Shown: positions 46,481 to 58,270, counted from the stretch's first letter. The stretch: DNA of 64,000 bases from Pseudovirgaria hyperparasitica (GCF_010093815.1 NW_022985559.1:943117-1007116), one strand, 5' to 3'. Numbers and translations are program-made. The notes: generated by a model from the sequence alone, not told the origin.

Positions 46481-48200
46481 ATGGCCAGCCAAGATATCGG
46501 GGATCATTCCCAGGATTTGCCGCCCAAAAGCGCGCTTGATACGTCGCATGATAGCGACTCGATCCAAGCAGGTCCATCGCGCGATCATGCCACCGACTTC
46601 GTAACCACAAACGAAGACCGCGACTTAAAGCGGGGTCTTGAGCAGCGACACATATCACTAATCGCGCTCGCTGGCGCTATCGGGACCGGACTCTTCCTTG
46701 GTCTTGGATCATCTATACAAACAGGTGGGCCAGCTGGCGCGCTTTTCGGTTATGCTACAATCGGATTGATAGTCTGTGCTGTTCAATTCGCACTCGGAGA
46801 GGTGACGGCTTTACTGCCAGTCACAGGTTCATTTGTGCGGCATGCTGAATTCTTCGTTGATCCGGCGATGGGATTCGCGATCGGATGGAACATTGTCTAT
46901 GGGAATTGGCTGAGTATCCCAGCGGAGATATCTGCCATCTGTGTATTATTCCAGTACTGGACAGATGTGAACTCCTCAGTCTGGATAATTACAGTGATTG
47001 TTTTGACGTTCGCTGTTGGAATAGCCTTTATTAGAGTCTACGGTACGCCCCTGTCTTCATAACTTGAACATGACATGAGTATTCTAACAACCGACAGGCG
47101 AAGTCGAATTCTGGTTCGCTCTCCTTAAGATCTTCTTCATCATCTTCTTGATCATCCTTGGGCTTGTCATCTCCCTGGGTGGCGTCCCGGGTGCCCCTCG
47201 ACTAGGCTTTCATTACTGGAAAACGCCTGGTCCGTTCGTTGAGCACATCGCCAGTGGCTCCTGGGGGAAGTTCCTCGGGTACTGGGCGTGCATGAGCTCT
47301 GCCGTGTTTTCTTTCGCTGGGACAGAGTCCGTGGCAATGGCAGCGGCAGAAACGAAGAATCCGCGACAAGCGATCCCCAGAGCATGCAAGCGTGTCTTCT
47401 TCCGTGTTGCAACGTTCTACATCCTGGCTGTTATTGTTGTGGGCATGTTGGTCGCAAGCAATGATCCAAGATTGGACGATCAATCTGGTACAGCTGCGCA
47501 GTCCCCATTTGTCATTGCTGCGTCCGCGGCGGGAATCAAGGCCATTCCATCAGTCGTCAACGCCATCGTGATCACGTCAGCATGGAGCTCTTCGAATCAG
47601 GCTCTGCTTTCCGGGACTCGTGTGCTCTATGCTTTGGCCTTGAAGAAACAAGCACCAAGCGTTCTCCTGCGAACGACCCCATGGGGCGTTCCATACGTCT
47701 GCGTCATAGTCCAGACTGTGTTCATGTTCCTAGCATTCATGAGTCTTTCAGACGGGGCACTGACAGTATTCTACTGGTTCGTTGATCTGACTGCCTGCGG
47801 TGTCCTGATCAGTTGGTCGTCGATTCTGCTCAACCACTACCGTTTGATCCTTGCAATGAAGAAGCAAGAAATCCCATACTCACTGTTACCATGGCACAAT
47901 TCATGGACGAGATACTCTACGCCTGTGGCACTCTTCATGTGCGTTCTAATCTTGTTCACATCAGGATTCTCGACGTTCACGAAGGGCCACTGGTCGACCG
48001 CCGGATTCGTGTCCAGCTACCTAGATATTCCCCTTGTCCTGACAGCATTCTTGCTGTGGAAGATCATCAAGAAGACCAAGTTTGTCAATTTAGAGGATAT
48101 ACCTTTACGAGAGGCTCTGAGCGAGATCGACAGGCGGCCAGAGCTACCTGAACCGCCAAAGAAAGGGTGGATGAAGATTGTTGGTTTCCTTTGGGATTGA
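46481..48200 (+). CDS. Amino-acid permease, YAT/AAT family
   Basis: Two exons, 46481-47042 and 47098-48200, across a 55-bp intron with a CTAAC branch point; 554 residues. After a hydrophilic N-terminus of about 50 residues comes the diagnostic LKRGLEQRHISLIALAGAIG (about 49-68), then GTGLFLGLGSSIQTGGPAG, and in exon 2 the FSFAGTESVAMAAAETKNPR segment, both substrate-binding regions in the APC fold. About twelve spans are expected and the ends are cytoplasmic. Such permeases import amino acids with protons at the plasma membrane; substrate range cannot be read from sequence. The ATG at 46481 is chosen because family N-termini are of this length; in-frame codons extend upstream without homology. 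Confidence 0.92.
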
Positions 48201-48355
48201 AATACTTATTCCTGATGTGATGGATTCAAGGTCGGTCTTCAACATGCTGCTGTGGTATAGATTTACTTTTAATTGTTATATGGAGATTGCATGACGCATT
48301 CGGTGACCTAGGACGCAGTGGCATGGAGCCTGTTCAATATCGACCCTTCCTCTAA

Positions 48356-50416
48356 TTAACATTTCGTCCCACACCCCCTCAACAGCACCTCCTTCTCGCT
48401 ATTCACATCTAACCTAACTCTAACATTCTTCGCCTGCCTTTTATGCTTGTGCAGTCCATCCCCCAGCACGAATTTCTCCCGCGTCTCCTGATCTAGCCCA
48501 TGCAGCAACACGGCCAATGCACTACTCTTCCACAACGTTGTCTTCGTCGCCCTCGTGCTCAACATCGCAGCAACCAGAAACGCAACTGTCAAAAACACCA
48601 CCGCTACCGGTAGGACCACAAAGCCCCATCGCACATGCACGTACGACTCCGCGCTCAGCGCCTTGCCTTGTACAGGAACCGCACCGTTGAAGCCGCGAAA
48701 CGCAGTCGTCATTGAAACAGCAAGGTCGCTCATCAGCATGTTCAGCCCGTCGGCGTACTCGTAGTAGTTCCAGTAGAATGCAGTCACGATGTCGCTGTCG
48801 AAAAACGTTTCTCCAGACGAGATGCCCACAGTGAGATTGACGACGACGGCGCGGTCGGGGTCGGTGATGCTACGGGTGAAGTCGGACGTTGTGCGTGTTG
48901 CGGAGCCGTTGGCGAAGATGGCGCTGAACCAGCCTCGGATACTTAGTAGGGCGCCCATGCTGAGCAGGAATGGGGGCTCAGTGGGGAATGTGCCTTTTAT
49001 GTAGACGCCGTAGTCTGATGTCTCTGAAGGTGAGGATATGTCGAGTACGGTGTGGTTAAGGACCGAGTCTGACGTGTTCTCGGAGAGCGTGCCGTTTGTG
49101 ACGGTTGAATGTAGTGTGTTGACACATGTCTGGAGTGTGCATTGTTTTGCCCAAGGGTTGAGCTGCTCTGGGGTGTCTTGGTACTCGGTGCCCATGAATA
49201 TGATTCGGATTAGTGTGGAGTGAGGCATGTCACCGTAGGCCGATGGTATGAAAGAAGTCATGCTGAAAACGTCAGAACTGGTGTTTAGCTGTCCGCCCTG
49301 TGGTATCTGCCATCCGCACTGAGAGATGTTCTGCGTAGGACCGAATTCAGGTGGGCAGTATCGGGTCATGAGTGAACTGATATCCACACATTCGTGACAC
49401 ACTGCGAGAGACTCATAGGGCTCCCAGATGCAGTTTCCGCTTTGACAATTGAAAGGGAGAGATGCAACAGGGCGATTGTTCTCGGCGAAGAGACCGTTGT
49501 ACACGGCCGCTTTGAGCGGCAAGATTGGGACGAAGCCAGCTGAGTACATGTCAGTGGTACTCATGCTACATCGGTAGGGGACTTACTTGTACTTGTGTTG
49601 CCCATGAGTGCTGGAGTGAAGTTGAGCGCACGAGGAATTTCAGCACCGACGTCACTTTCTACCCATCTTGTTCTATACGCCGCCACTTGCTGTGCAAAGG
49701 GGCCAAGAGCAAGGCCAAGGATAGCAATAACAGCACCAAAAGATCCGAGAAGTCTGGTATCGTTTAGAAAAGGTTACAATATGCGCAAACATGACTTACC
49801 CTCCTCTTCCAGTCGTAAGCATGACAATCGAGCCCCATGTCCCTCGGCTCGCATCATCAAATACCTCCATATCAGAAAGGGGCGCGTCACTTGTCTTGAA
49901 GCGTATCCACTTGGACTGCGAGATACCACTACTCAAACTGACGGATAGCGTGGCATTGGCAATAGTAGCCAGCAGCGCAATGAGTGCATTGAGCGTAATG
50001 TAATATGGCCATTCTGGAAGAGCGCGCCCATTGAACCTCGACATGACTCCAATAATAGCTGCAACTGCTCCGAGCCCAAAGGTCAACGAAATGATCTCAA
50101 GAGTCCAGGTATCAGACTTTCTGAGACGAGGCACCTTGTTCCATGATCTGAGACTGCCAGACTCAGGTTTATCGACTGTCGTGCTAGTGGAGTTGCTCCA
50201 GTGGTGACGGCTGTCTTCTTTGGCTTGTACAAGAGGCGTCTTATTTGATTTGTGGAGACTCAGTGGCTCTGAGACTAAGTGATCTCTGGAGTCGGAATGG
50301 TCTCTAGAGCCAATGATTTCGTCCCTGGGATCATTGACCTGGGCTATGTCTTCTTGGAAGATTGAGTCTTCATCCAAGTGTGGTCCTTGGAGTGATTGAT
50401 AAGCCATGACTTTCAC
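48356..50416 (-). CDS. DUF3176 membrane protein
   Basis: Three exons on the minus strand: 49800-50416, 49587-49753 and 48356-49539, with introns of 46 and 47 bp; 655 residues. A hydrophilic Ser/Asp-rich N-terminus (about 100 residues) precedes three spans: TLEIISLTFGLGAVAAIIG, YITLNALIALLATIANATL and LLGSFGAVIAILGLALGP. The motif KWIRF with the following DMEVFDDASRGTWGSI is typical of DUF3176, a Pezizomycotina family without known function. A long extracytoplasmic domain with Asn glycosylation sites and paired Cys (CQSGNCIWEPY, CHECVDIS) follows, then a last span (WGFVVLPVAVVFLTVAFLV) and a basic tail. An in-frame ATG at 50407 is an alternative start. It converges with the permease gene, 155 bp away. 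Confidence 0.88.
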
Positions 50417-51639
50417 GATTCTTCTGGGAGATCTGAAGTAAGAGTGCGAGGACTTCGAAGAGTGGGTGCGGAGACTCTATGACTTGTGAATGCAATTTAA
50501 AAAAAATTCGGTCCTATTAGTTAGTATGAGTGAACGCAAGAGCAGAGATGCAGACAGCGATCATATAGAAATAGAATTTAGGGTCTCGAGTTACAATAAA
50601 GTAAACTTTCTCCAGCTCATGGTGTGAACTTGTGAACCGTGCAGTCTGATCATGCTTATGTGGTAAATTGTTGGCACGATATCATTATGTTCGTCTTCTG
50701 ACTCCCCCAACGACTGATATTGTGTATTCCTTGAAATTCTCTCATGCACGACGAGACGACTTCTACTTGGGTCGTTGCCATTTGGCAGCCTCGTCGTAGT
50801 CCCATCTTTCCGAATCTATTTATAGCATATATCAGCCTGCTGGTTAAACGAGAACTGCTCCCTGAACAAAGATACACTTGTAGATCATAGTGCTGAGCCA
50901 ATAGTCTCTTTTTAACAAGAAGCCGAGGATATGTTTATGCAGTGCAATATAAGTCTCATATAATCGTGCTAGCTGCGTCGTCTGCGCCGTACGACTGCAT
51001 ATTTGATGTCAGGCTGACATGGGTGGTAGTACCAATGGTCGGCAGCGGTACAAACAGCACTAGAAGCCCTCAAATGCGCAGTCCTCTGACATGGCAGATT
51101 TATCCTTCTGCCCTCCGAGTAAGCAGTCTCTAAGTTTTACGATAGGTCGCTTATACACATCACTGCTGAATGCGGAAGGTGTCCGACCCCGCAGCTGCTC
51201 ATGGATGTAATATCGACCTACATATACAAACCCACACCGAGTAACTAGGTGCAGATCATCCTAGCATCTCGTACCGGTGAGACTGCAAGGATGTCTTCCA
51301 GCTAGCTAGACTTGCGGTGATCTAGCGGAAGGTCTTACCGAAACCCAGCATGAAACCATGAGAGGCAATTTGTGCGGTCTTCGAGAAAATATCTGATAGC
51401 AAAGTATGCATGGGACGTGGCATAGCCTCATATGCTTCCGTCGACACGCTGATGAACGGGGGTTGGGTTTTATAAATATTCTAGAATGTAGCCGCTAGCA
51501 CAGATTCTTCCTGGGATGCTTGCAAAGGATGCATCGATAGATGAGGCACCGATTCGACGAGCTCTATACGAGCATGTAGCGGTTGTCTGCTAACAGATGT
51601 TTACCGCTAATGATCCTTAGCTACCAGCATGTAGAGTCC
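50417..51639. other. Intergenic region, no gene seen
   Basis: Promoter of the DUF3176 gene and 1.2 kb of DNA without supported genes. A short minus-strand stretch around 51330-51435 translates to a plausible-looking peptide with SHGFMLGFGKTFR before a stop, possibly another relic; I could not place it in a family. Confidence 0.4.
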
Positions 51640-52060
51640 CAGTAATCTAGAATCTTCCTCATCGGCGGCTAATTCAACTTTTCAGCCGTGTGCAACGCCG
51701 GTGAATATGACGCCGCAAGATCCGTTGTATAGTGCAGCTCTGGTCCCTGATCACCGCGATTATACTTCGATGCGAATAATTCCACCAGCCTGCCGAAGGG
51801 CAGGAAGTAAATCTATAGTCCAGTGAAAAGTTGTCGGATTAACGATATTGAATACAATGTCGATAGCGATTTTAACTTCAGGCAGAAAGGCGAGCTCAAT
51901 AACACCTTGCGCGACCGTAAACATGGGGAGCCAGCTGGCTGCCTGATCGAGTACAGGCAGCGCACCGATGGTGCGTGCAGATCGGAGCATGAGTGGCATG
52001 GCCTCATTCGCATTCTAGATGCCGTGTTTCTTGTCGCGGACGATTTGATCGACTGAAGAC
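51640..52060 (-). pseudogene. Relic of an adenylate-forming (NRPS-like) reductase, thioester-reductase domain
   Basis: On the minus strand three linked pieces match the C-terminal NAD-binding reductase domain of carboxylate/NRPS-like reductases: QIV.DKKHGI then NANEAMPLMLRSARTIGALP (positions about 52050-51955), WLPMFTVAQGVIELAFLPE (about 51935-51880) and FNIVNPTTFHWTIDLLPALR (about 51850-51790). In the family the first piece reads as a GQIVGD...GIWN type motif. Here the Trp codon is a TAG at 52015-52017, a TGG-to-TAG change of the type produced by G-to-A mutation. A second stop closes the frame at 51760, and a +1 shifted continuation with YSPALHTAEKLN runs to about 51668. Upstream adenylation and carrier domains were not found. 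The intact gene would have reduced a carrier-bound acid to an aldehyde or alcohol. Confidence 0.7.
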
Positions 52061-52884
52061 AGCCCGCTTCATGCCGGCTGTGACATCAGTAGAGACATAT
52101 TGTTCTCTCTGCAGTCAGACCTGTGCAATCTCTGCAAGGAGCACAGTTTCCTAATGAGCCTTATTTGCCGTTGAGAATCTGGGATACCAAGGACTAAGAA
52201 CTAAAAAGCGTAGATGACGCAGAGGGTGACAAAGCGAACTGGGCCAGAAGTCTTGTAGGTCCACAAGACATTGAGCAGGCTCTATACATCATGATGGACA
52301 TGATATTTTGAAGAGTGCTCAACGGCGATGTGCTTGGATGAGGAAATGAAGATGAAAATAATAACGCGCCGATATGGAGCAGGTAGATAGATTACTCACT
52401 CCGAAGCTAAATTATGGCGTTATTTTTCCGCATCCACACATGATATCACGAGTATACTCCCATCTTCGAATAAAATTCCTATGTCAATTCTACTCTGCCT
52501 ATCTACGAACTGTAGAGCTACAAGCTAAACATGCCGTACACCTGAAGCCCTAGAGCCCTGCGCGGGGAAATGTGGTTCGGCCGGGATCAATGGATGCCGC
52601 TGAAAGTCTTTCCATAGAACTACACATGGGAAGATCAGACAAGATTCCATGGACACCTCACGTCAACGGCGGCAGGCTGTTGCTCAAGTTCCGACTCAAT
52701 ATATGTGGTCATTCAATTGCTCTCCTCCCTATTAGATTAGGATAGATAGAAGGTAGCTCCACGGGCGTTACATGTCATACCTGATATGACTAAAACGTCC
52801 GAAGTTCATGAAGCGTCTTTGAGAGAGCAGAATCAGAGTTTCTGGATCCTCATCGCGCACTCTCGATACGCATACGCATAATGA
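52061..52884. other. Intergenic or decayed DNA
   Basis: No open gene. It may hold more of the decayed reductase on the minus strand near 52060-52330, but frames are broken and similarity is too weak to claim. Confidence 0.4.
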
Positions 52885-53503
52885 ATGGTCCCAAGAACAA
52901 TCGCCCGGAAAAGAAAATGCAGACACAACGTCTATAGGCCTTGTGATAGATGCAAACTTGAGAAGCTCACATGTGATGGTCTGCTGCTGTATGTTGCCTG
53001 TCTCATTCAAATGTTTCTGCTTGTTGGTATGGGGTATACTTATTTCTTCCCATCGATTGTCGAAACACTAGAATTCAACAACGGCGTCACACTTCTCCTT
53101 ACCGCATGTCCATTCGCACTCGCGTCTTTTGGATCACTCGAGAACTCAATCACGCGGGCAGCACTGTGGGGCGCGCTTTAACATCATCATCCTGCTCTCC
53201 ATATCTTGCCTGGGCAACATTCTTTGCATCACACTCATCGTTACGGCGGGGCATTATGCGGCGATGTTTCTTATGATGCTAGGTATATATTCAGCGCTCA
53301 ACGTGACGTTGTGTGTGAGCAGCACGATGTCGCGGCCGAAGAGTAAACGGAAGGTAGCCCTCGCGATTGCTAATGCGCTTGCTAATATTACACACCTGTT
53401 TAAAAACTACTTGTATCCGGAGAGCGACCAAGCGAGATGCTTGACCGCTGGAATTACTTTGAGTGTTTTCTGTGGGCTATGTGCATTCAAAAGTCTTGTA
53501 TGA
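52885..53503 (+). pseudogene. Broken ACS-family MFS transporter fused to half a Zn2Cys6 motif
   Basis: The first frame (52885-53181) contains CDRCKLEKLTCDG (52942-52980), spaced C-x2-C-x6-C like the first half of a fungal Zn2Cys6 DNA-binding domain. It then runs straight into YTYFFPSIVETLEFNNGVTL, typical of membrane span 7 of ACS transporters. The frame is lost near 53180; a second frame (53129-53503) continues with SISCLGNILCITLIV, then SRPKSKRKVALAIANALANI and NYLYPESDQARC, the usual order of spans 9-11. The N-terminal half of the transporter and the last span are missing. The product would not be a working transporter. The join of two gene types points to a deletion between neighbours, as in a metabolite cluster (inference). 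A spliced gene is less likely because no consensus donor sits at the frame change. Confidence 0.65.
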
Positions 53504-53947
53504 AGGTTATATTTGAGGAGAGAGAATCAGAACTTTGATAGAACGGAAGGATTCGCGCAGGGAAATCCAAAACTTTTCGAAGGAAGGAAGGAGAAAGGAA
53601 AATATATATCTGTACCAGGTCGACATTGATGATGTACAATGTATATTTTTAAGTGCGTTATCTATTACCCTCAACAGTAGTGTATTGTGATGCGACTAAA
53701 GAGCCGAAACCAGCGCCAATACTGCGGTAAAACAAGAACGACTGACCACGACGAATATTCACCGCACGCGGAGCATTCTAGCGATATCTGCAGCTCAATG
53801 ATAAGTAATGACTGAGACCCGGCTGGAACATGTATCAATTGAGGTGGATCTATCCTGATACCGCTCTATATGGACGCAATGACTCATACCCCTTGATCCG
53901 GGCATACACAGCCTCTTTCCTCCCCAACAACCTACCTACACATCCTT
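53504..53947. other. Short intergenic region
   Basis: No gene or motif recognised. Confidence 0.5.
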
Positions 53948-54298
53948 TCATCCAAATAAATCAAACATCCCCTCCTCATCATCTGACTCATTGATTCTAC
54001 CCGCACAATCCACTCCCTCATCGCCTTCGTTCTTCTCTCCTATGACTTCTGCTGTATCCTTCATAGCACCAGCAGTACCACCGTTGTCCGGATCTTTCAC
54101 ACCAAGCGTAGTTACAATCTCCTTGACGTTCTTTCCGTAAAGTGCCTTCGCCATAATCATGGACCAAATCGGCTCAATGTCTATACCGGCGGCTTTGAGA
54201 ATTGTCTGTAGTTTGTCGGGGGTGATTTCGATGTTTTCATCGGCCAGTATGAGAGAGGCGTAAGCCGCTGCGAGGGTGTGGTCGCTTTGAGTGAACAT
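53948..54298 (-). CDS. Divergent ribosomal stalk protein P1 paralogue
   Basis: One exon, 116 residues. Residues 7-67 match the P1 dimerisation domain closely: AAAYASLILADENIEITPDK, LQTILKAAGI, then EPIWSMIMAKALYGKNVKEI. Ordinary P1 continues with an Ala/Gly-rich hinge; here that hinge is replaced by a mixed segment with Gly, Asp and Asn (about 68-100). The acidic C-terminus is SDDEEGMFDLFG, whereas the canonical ending is SDxDMGFGLFD; this is the tail that recruits translation GTPases. The gene has no intron, although fungal P1 genes usually do, so a retrocopy is possible. It lies in an accessory region among relics. It could be a specialised stalk protein, a decaying copy, or unexpressed. 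Confidence 0.7.
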   Translation of the reverse strand: MFTQSDHTLAAAYASLILADENIEITPDKLQTILKAAGIDIEPIWSMIMAKALYGKNVKEIVTTLGVKDPDNGGTAGAMKDTAEVIGEKNEGDEGVDCAGRINESDDEEGMFDLFG

Positions 54299-55136
54299 TT
54301 TTGGGCGTTACTGAGAGCGGAGCTATAGAATCGGTATATTCTGGTTCGCTGAAGAGAAACGTTGTTGTACAAGTCTCATTGAAGGAGATTTTGTGATATT
54401 TGAGAGGAGTTGATGTAGACTGACTTTAAACGGATATATTTAATAGTGCCTTGAGGAAATGGTCTGCGGAATAGGAGTCATATCTTGACACAATGGGACA
54501 CCGCAGTTGCTAGAACATGACTCCTAGATACCGCAAGTAGATATTGACTCCTTGCAGTGAAGTGATAAATTTATTCATACTTAACAACGGTATCACAAGC
54601 TCTTCTAGTGAGCAGATTGTCAATTGGTGACTTGCATGTCTTGTGGATCGAAGGCTGATAGGATTCTCCTTCTCTGTTGAAGTACGAGCTCTTGATTGGT
54701 CGCCACTGTTGACATACTAGCGAGTGCTGAGGGCAGCTCATATATAGCTGGCCATCTGTATCCTACGTGCTTTGATTCTCTAGAGTTATATATTGGCCTA
54801 TTCATGTGTTGTCTTGGTAGAGTCTATGTTCACTGTCACGTTGTAATGACTCTCTGTGGACGGACTTACTCCGGACATGCTACTTTGGATAAATGGACCG
54901 ACAAAGAAGAGGAATCTTTCACTTGGGGAAAGGTATGATTATGTCTCTTCTGTCGCGGTGATCTCAGAAGTCACTACCTACGACTGCCCGGGAAATGTAG
55001 TCCTATCTTTCGATAGAACAAGAGACTATAGAGGAACCAACGCCAAATATCTCCAGTGCTACACCATCTTTGATACAACCACGTGCGTCCTATAAGACAT
55101 TCGCGCATGATGCACAAACATAATCCTCGCTTCAAC
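54299..55136. other. Intergenic region with an unresolved small open frame
   Basis: Upstream of the P1-like gene and downstream of the minus-strand transporter. Overlapping plus frames at 54696-54938 and 54856-55095 have a Cys-containing, non-repetitive composition (for example VTTYDCPGNVVLSFDRTRDY), but I see no reliable start, signal peptide or splice path. Treated as unproven. Confidence 0.35.
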
Positions 55137-56688
55137 TCACAGCTTGTATAAACGCTTCGGGCCTGTGATGATGCCTTTCACGATTCGTTTGTTCAGCCAT
55201 GCGTAGTAGGCCCACAACCCCAAACACCCAACGACAACGACAAGAAGTACGCCAGCATTTGCCCAGTGACCAGTTGGATACCCAATTTTCTGCTCATCGG
55301 CCTTGTATATCCATACGCCAGCGATTTGGCCAGGTGCGCCGAAACTAATGTTCAATGCGACAGCGAGACCGATAGCTGCTGTGCTGTGAAGGTTGCTTGA
55401 CAGCCAGCCAAGTAGCGGTGGTATACATGCGAAAGATCCCGATGCAGCGACAATGAGGCAGCCGTAACGCGACTTGTAAGAATCAGGGGGTAGCGTTGCG
55501 GATCCGATGAAGCCAGCTGCTCCAATGAGGGCCAAAATGGCTGAGTGTAGCCCACGCCTGTTGAAATGATCAGACGAGTATGCGATAACAATCGTGATGA
55601 CATATGCGACAGCGTATGGTGGCACAGTGAAAAGCTGCGCAGTGAGTCCCGTGTATCCCAGTCCAGCCGTGATGCTCGGTGTAAATAGCGACAGTGAACT
55701 GAACGGGAGAGAGATGCAGAAGTAGATTGCATAATGAATATACAACCTCCACTCGGTCAGTGTTGATTTCACGTCTGCCCACGTAACTGCAACATCGCCT
55801 TTCGCACCCTCAAACTTGAGCCTAGCAAGCGCTAGATTGCGCTCATCGTCCGAAAGCCACTTTACCGTCTCAGGATAGTCCGGTAAGATGAACAGAACTA
55901 CGACTGCCGAAAGGCAACTTGGAATGCCCTCCAGAATGAAAAGCCAGCGCCACGCAGACAGCCCGTGCACACCGTTCATGTGGCCAATGCCAAACGCAAT
56001 AGCACCACCAAATGCACCTGCAAGCGTCGCGCTAGCTAGAATGAGTGCTACTCGCACACTCCGCTCATCCGTACGATACCAGAAAGTGAGATAATAAATC
56101 AGTCCAGGAAAGAGCCCGGCTTCGAAAACACCGAGTAAGAACCGCACTGCCGTTACAGCGCCGTAGCTATGCACACCACCGAGTCCGATAGTTATGGCTC
56201 CCCACGAGAACATCAGAAATGCGATCCAGCGGGACGGTGAGATACGCTTGAGGAGGTAATTAGATGGCACTTCGAAGATGGCGTATGCAACGAGGAAGAC
56301 CATGAGGGCAATAGTGTATTGGTAGTTTGTCATGCGCGTTTCGCTGAGTAGGTCATTGTGTGTGTTTGCGTTCAGAACTTTGGCGTTACCGATGTTGGAG
56401 CGGTCGAGGTAACATAGGAGATAGATGAATGCGCAGAGAGGGATGATGCGAATGTCCTGTTTACGGATGAGCGCACGGTCGGCGGCCGTTGAGGTGTATA
56501 TGGCATCAAGGTCGAAGCCCGGTGCAGGCTGAGAGTATGTTAGAAAGACAAGTCTAGATCTTTGAGGTGAATATGCGCACGGAAGTCCCTGATTCGACAT
56601 CTTCATTGAGGTTCTGTTCCTTGGATGCCTTATCCATATCGATATTGATTATAGGCTTCGCATCGCCGACACGACCATCTGTAGCCAT
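55137..56688 (-). CDS. MFS transporter, ACS family
   Basis: Two exons on the minus strand, 56581-56688 (36 codons) and 55137-56528, across a 52-bp intron with a CTAAC branch point and a GTGCGC donor; 499 residues. The cytoplasmic N-terminus leads into DIRIIPLCAFIYLLCYLDRSN (span 1 signature of the Dal5/Tna1-like anion:cation symporters), followed by EVPSNYLLKRISPSRWI (loop 2-3), FLLGVFEAGLFPGLIYYLTFWY (spans 4-5) and LPDYPETVKWLSDDER (central loop). All twelve spans appear present. Substrate unknown; family members carry vitamins, allantoate and organic acids. Divergent from the PEBP gene across about 950 bp. A relic of the same family lies 1.6 kb beyond its 3' end. Confidence 0.9.
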
Positions 56689-57639
56689 CGTGCAATGTGA
56701 TCACCGAATAGCACTTAAGTCTGAGCAGTCAATTCTTGCGGTGCCTCTAGAACATGCGTCTGCAAGGTTGCTGCTCTGTGTTAGTGGCGAAAGCGTAGAT
56801 GATTAAATGTTCGAGTCTCTGATTATCGTGATGTTTGAGAACACGGGAAAAAGAAAGGCTGGAGAGATTGTATATCCCTGCTTGCTCCGCGCCTCCTACG
56901 CAGTCCGGTGGCGGTCGTCGAGCCGAGTGACGTGTTGAAGAATCACTATCCACGGCTTGCGATACTTTGCATGGAGGAGTAGTCAATGTAACGTATAGGG
57001 TCACGCCATTGAATTCGGTACGCGACATGCATTGGATTAGGCGGAGGATCGCTAACATCGAGGTTTGAAGAGATGATGGCAATGCCATGAATCCGAGTCA
57101 GCAACATATCTACTGTGGTATATATGCGAACAGGATAACTTCATCCTTGCTGTTTTCCTTTTTCTTCTTCATGCACATTCTGTTTATTGTCGCCAGTTGG
57201 TAGAAGGTACTGGTCACGTGATAATACGGAAGACGGCGTCTTGCAACGGGGGTCGTACGTTTCTGAGAATAGCAGCCTTCATGATTCTCCACACTTTATA
57301 TGTCAGCTTATCAATTATGCGTGGTTTTGAAATCGTTCGAATGATGAGGTATGTTCAAGCCCTTCAGAGATCTGTACCTGTCACGATATTTAGAGACTAG
57401 TGTTGCTATAGCGCGCTCGGGCGAAAAGTCCGCGAGCCTCAAGATCAAACAGTTTCAGTATCTTGGCGCTAGTGAATTCTTCCACCACTCATCCATGTCC
57501 ACCTAGGACAACAGAAAGCATCAAAATGGCTATCTTGTCTTGCTCTTCGCAATCATTGGTCTCGACATTGCTTCAAAACTGCCATTTTGCGCATTCGCAG
57601 CCCCGTATTCATCGTTGACTTTAGATCTTGGAGGGCGAC
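56689..57639. promoter_or_regulatory. Divergent intergenic region (transporter / PEBP)
   Basis: About 950 bp between divergent starts. A GTCACGTG site (RTCACRTG consensus, Cbf1-like) lies at 57213-57220. No gene seen; short frames here lack features. Confidence 0.4.
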
Positions 57640-58270
57640 ATGTCTTTGCAAAGCTACGGTCTGCAATTATTGTCGTCTTTGTCACAAGCAGGCCTCGTAC
57701 CAGGATCCTCACCACTGATACCCGATGATTTTGTCCCTGTAGCAAAATTAACAGTCACTTATGGGACTAAAGACGTTTTTGCTGGCAAGTTCTTCCGTGC
57801 AAGTGAATGCAAGATTGAGCCTACGATCACGATCCAAACAGATGTAAGATAACCAAATCTTCAATTGTCGGTTATGACTTATTCCATCATAGACAGAGTT
57901 AGAATCCGCAAGTTACACACTGCTGCTTATAGATCCAGATGCGCCAACACCGGATGACCCGAAATTCGCATACTGGAGACATTGGATATTGACGGGCTTG
58001 TCGCCGTCCAAGGGTGGAGCGACGACTGAGTCAAAGTCTGCTGTGACACCATATCTCGCTCCGGGGCCCAAGGACGATTCGAGGCCACATCGATATCTCT
58101 TCCTACTTTTTCGTGAACCCAGAGGATATGATCTAACCACGAACGATGTTGGTGGTGAAGAATTCGTACAGCGGCGATCCTTCAGAGTCGCAGACTTCGT
58201 GAAGAGTAAAGGTCTGGAGCTCGTTTCATTGGACTGGATGCTATGTGCAGGAGATGGCTGGGTTGAGTGA
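57640..58270 (+). CDS. Phosphatidylethanolamine-binding protein (PEBP/Tfs1-like)
   Basis: Two exons, 57640-57843 and 57893-58270, across a 49-bp intron; 193 residues. The ligand-pocket signature DPDAPTPDDPKFAYWRHWI (about 83-101) contains the DPDxP motif and the H of the anion site, and a second signature lies at HRYLFLLFREP (about 133-143). Yeast Tfs1, the best studied fungal member, inhibits carboxypeptidase Y and affects Ras signalling; animal RKIP binds Raf. No signal peptide starts at the chosen ATG. Function here is not determined. It sits upstream of the GH95 gene on the same strand, 669 bp away. Confidence 0.9.
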
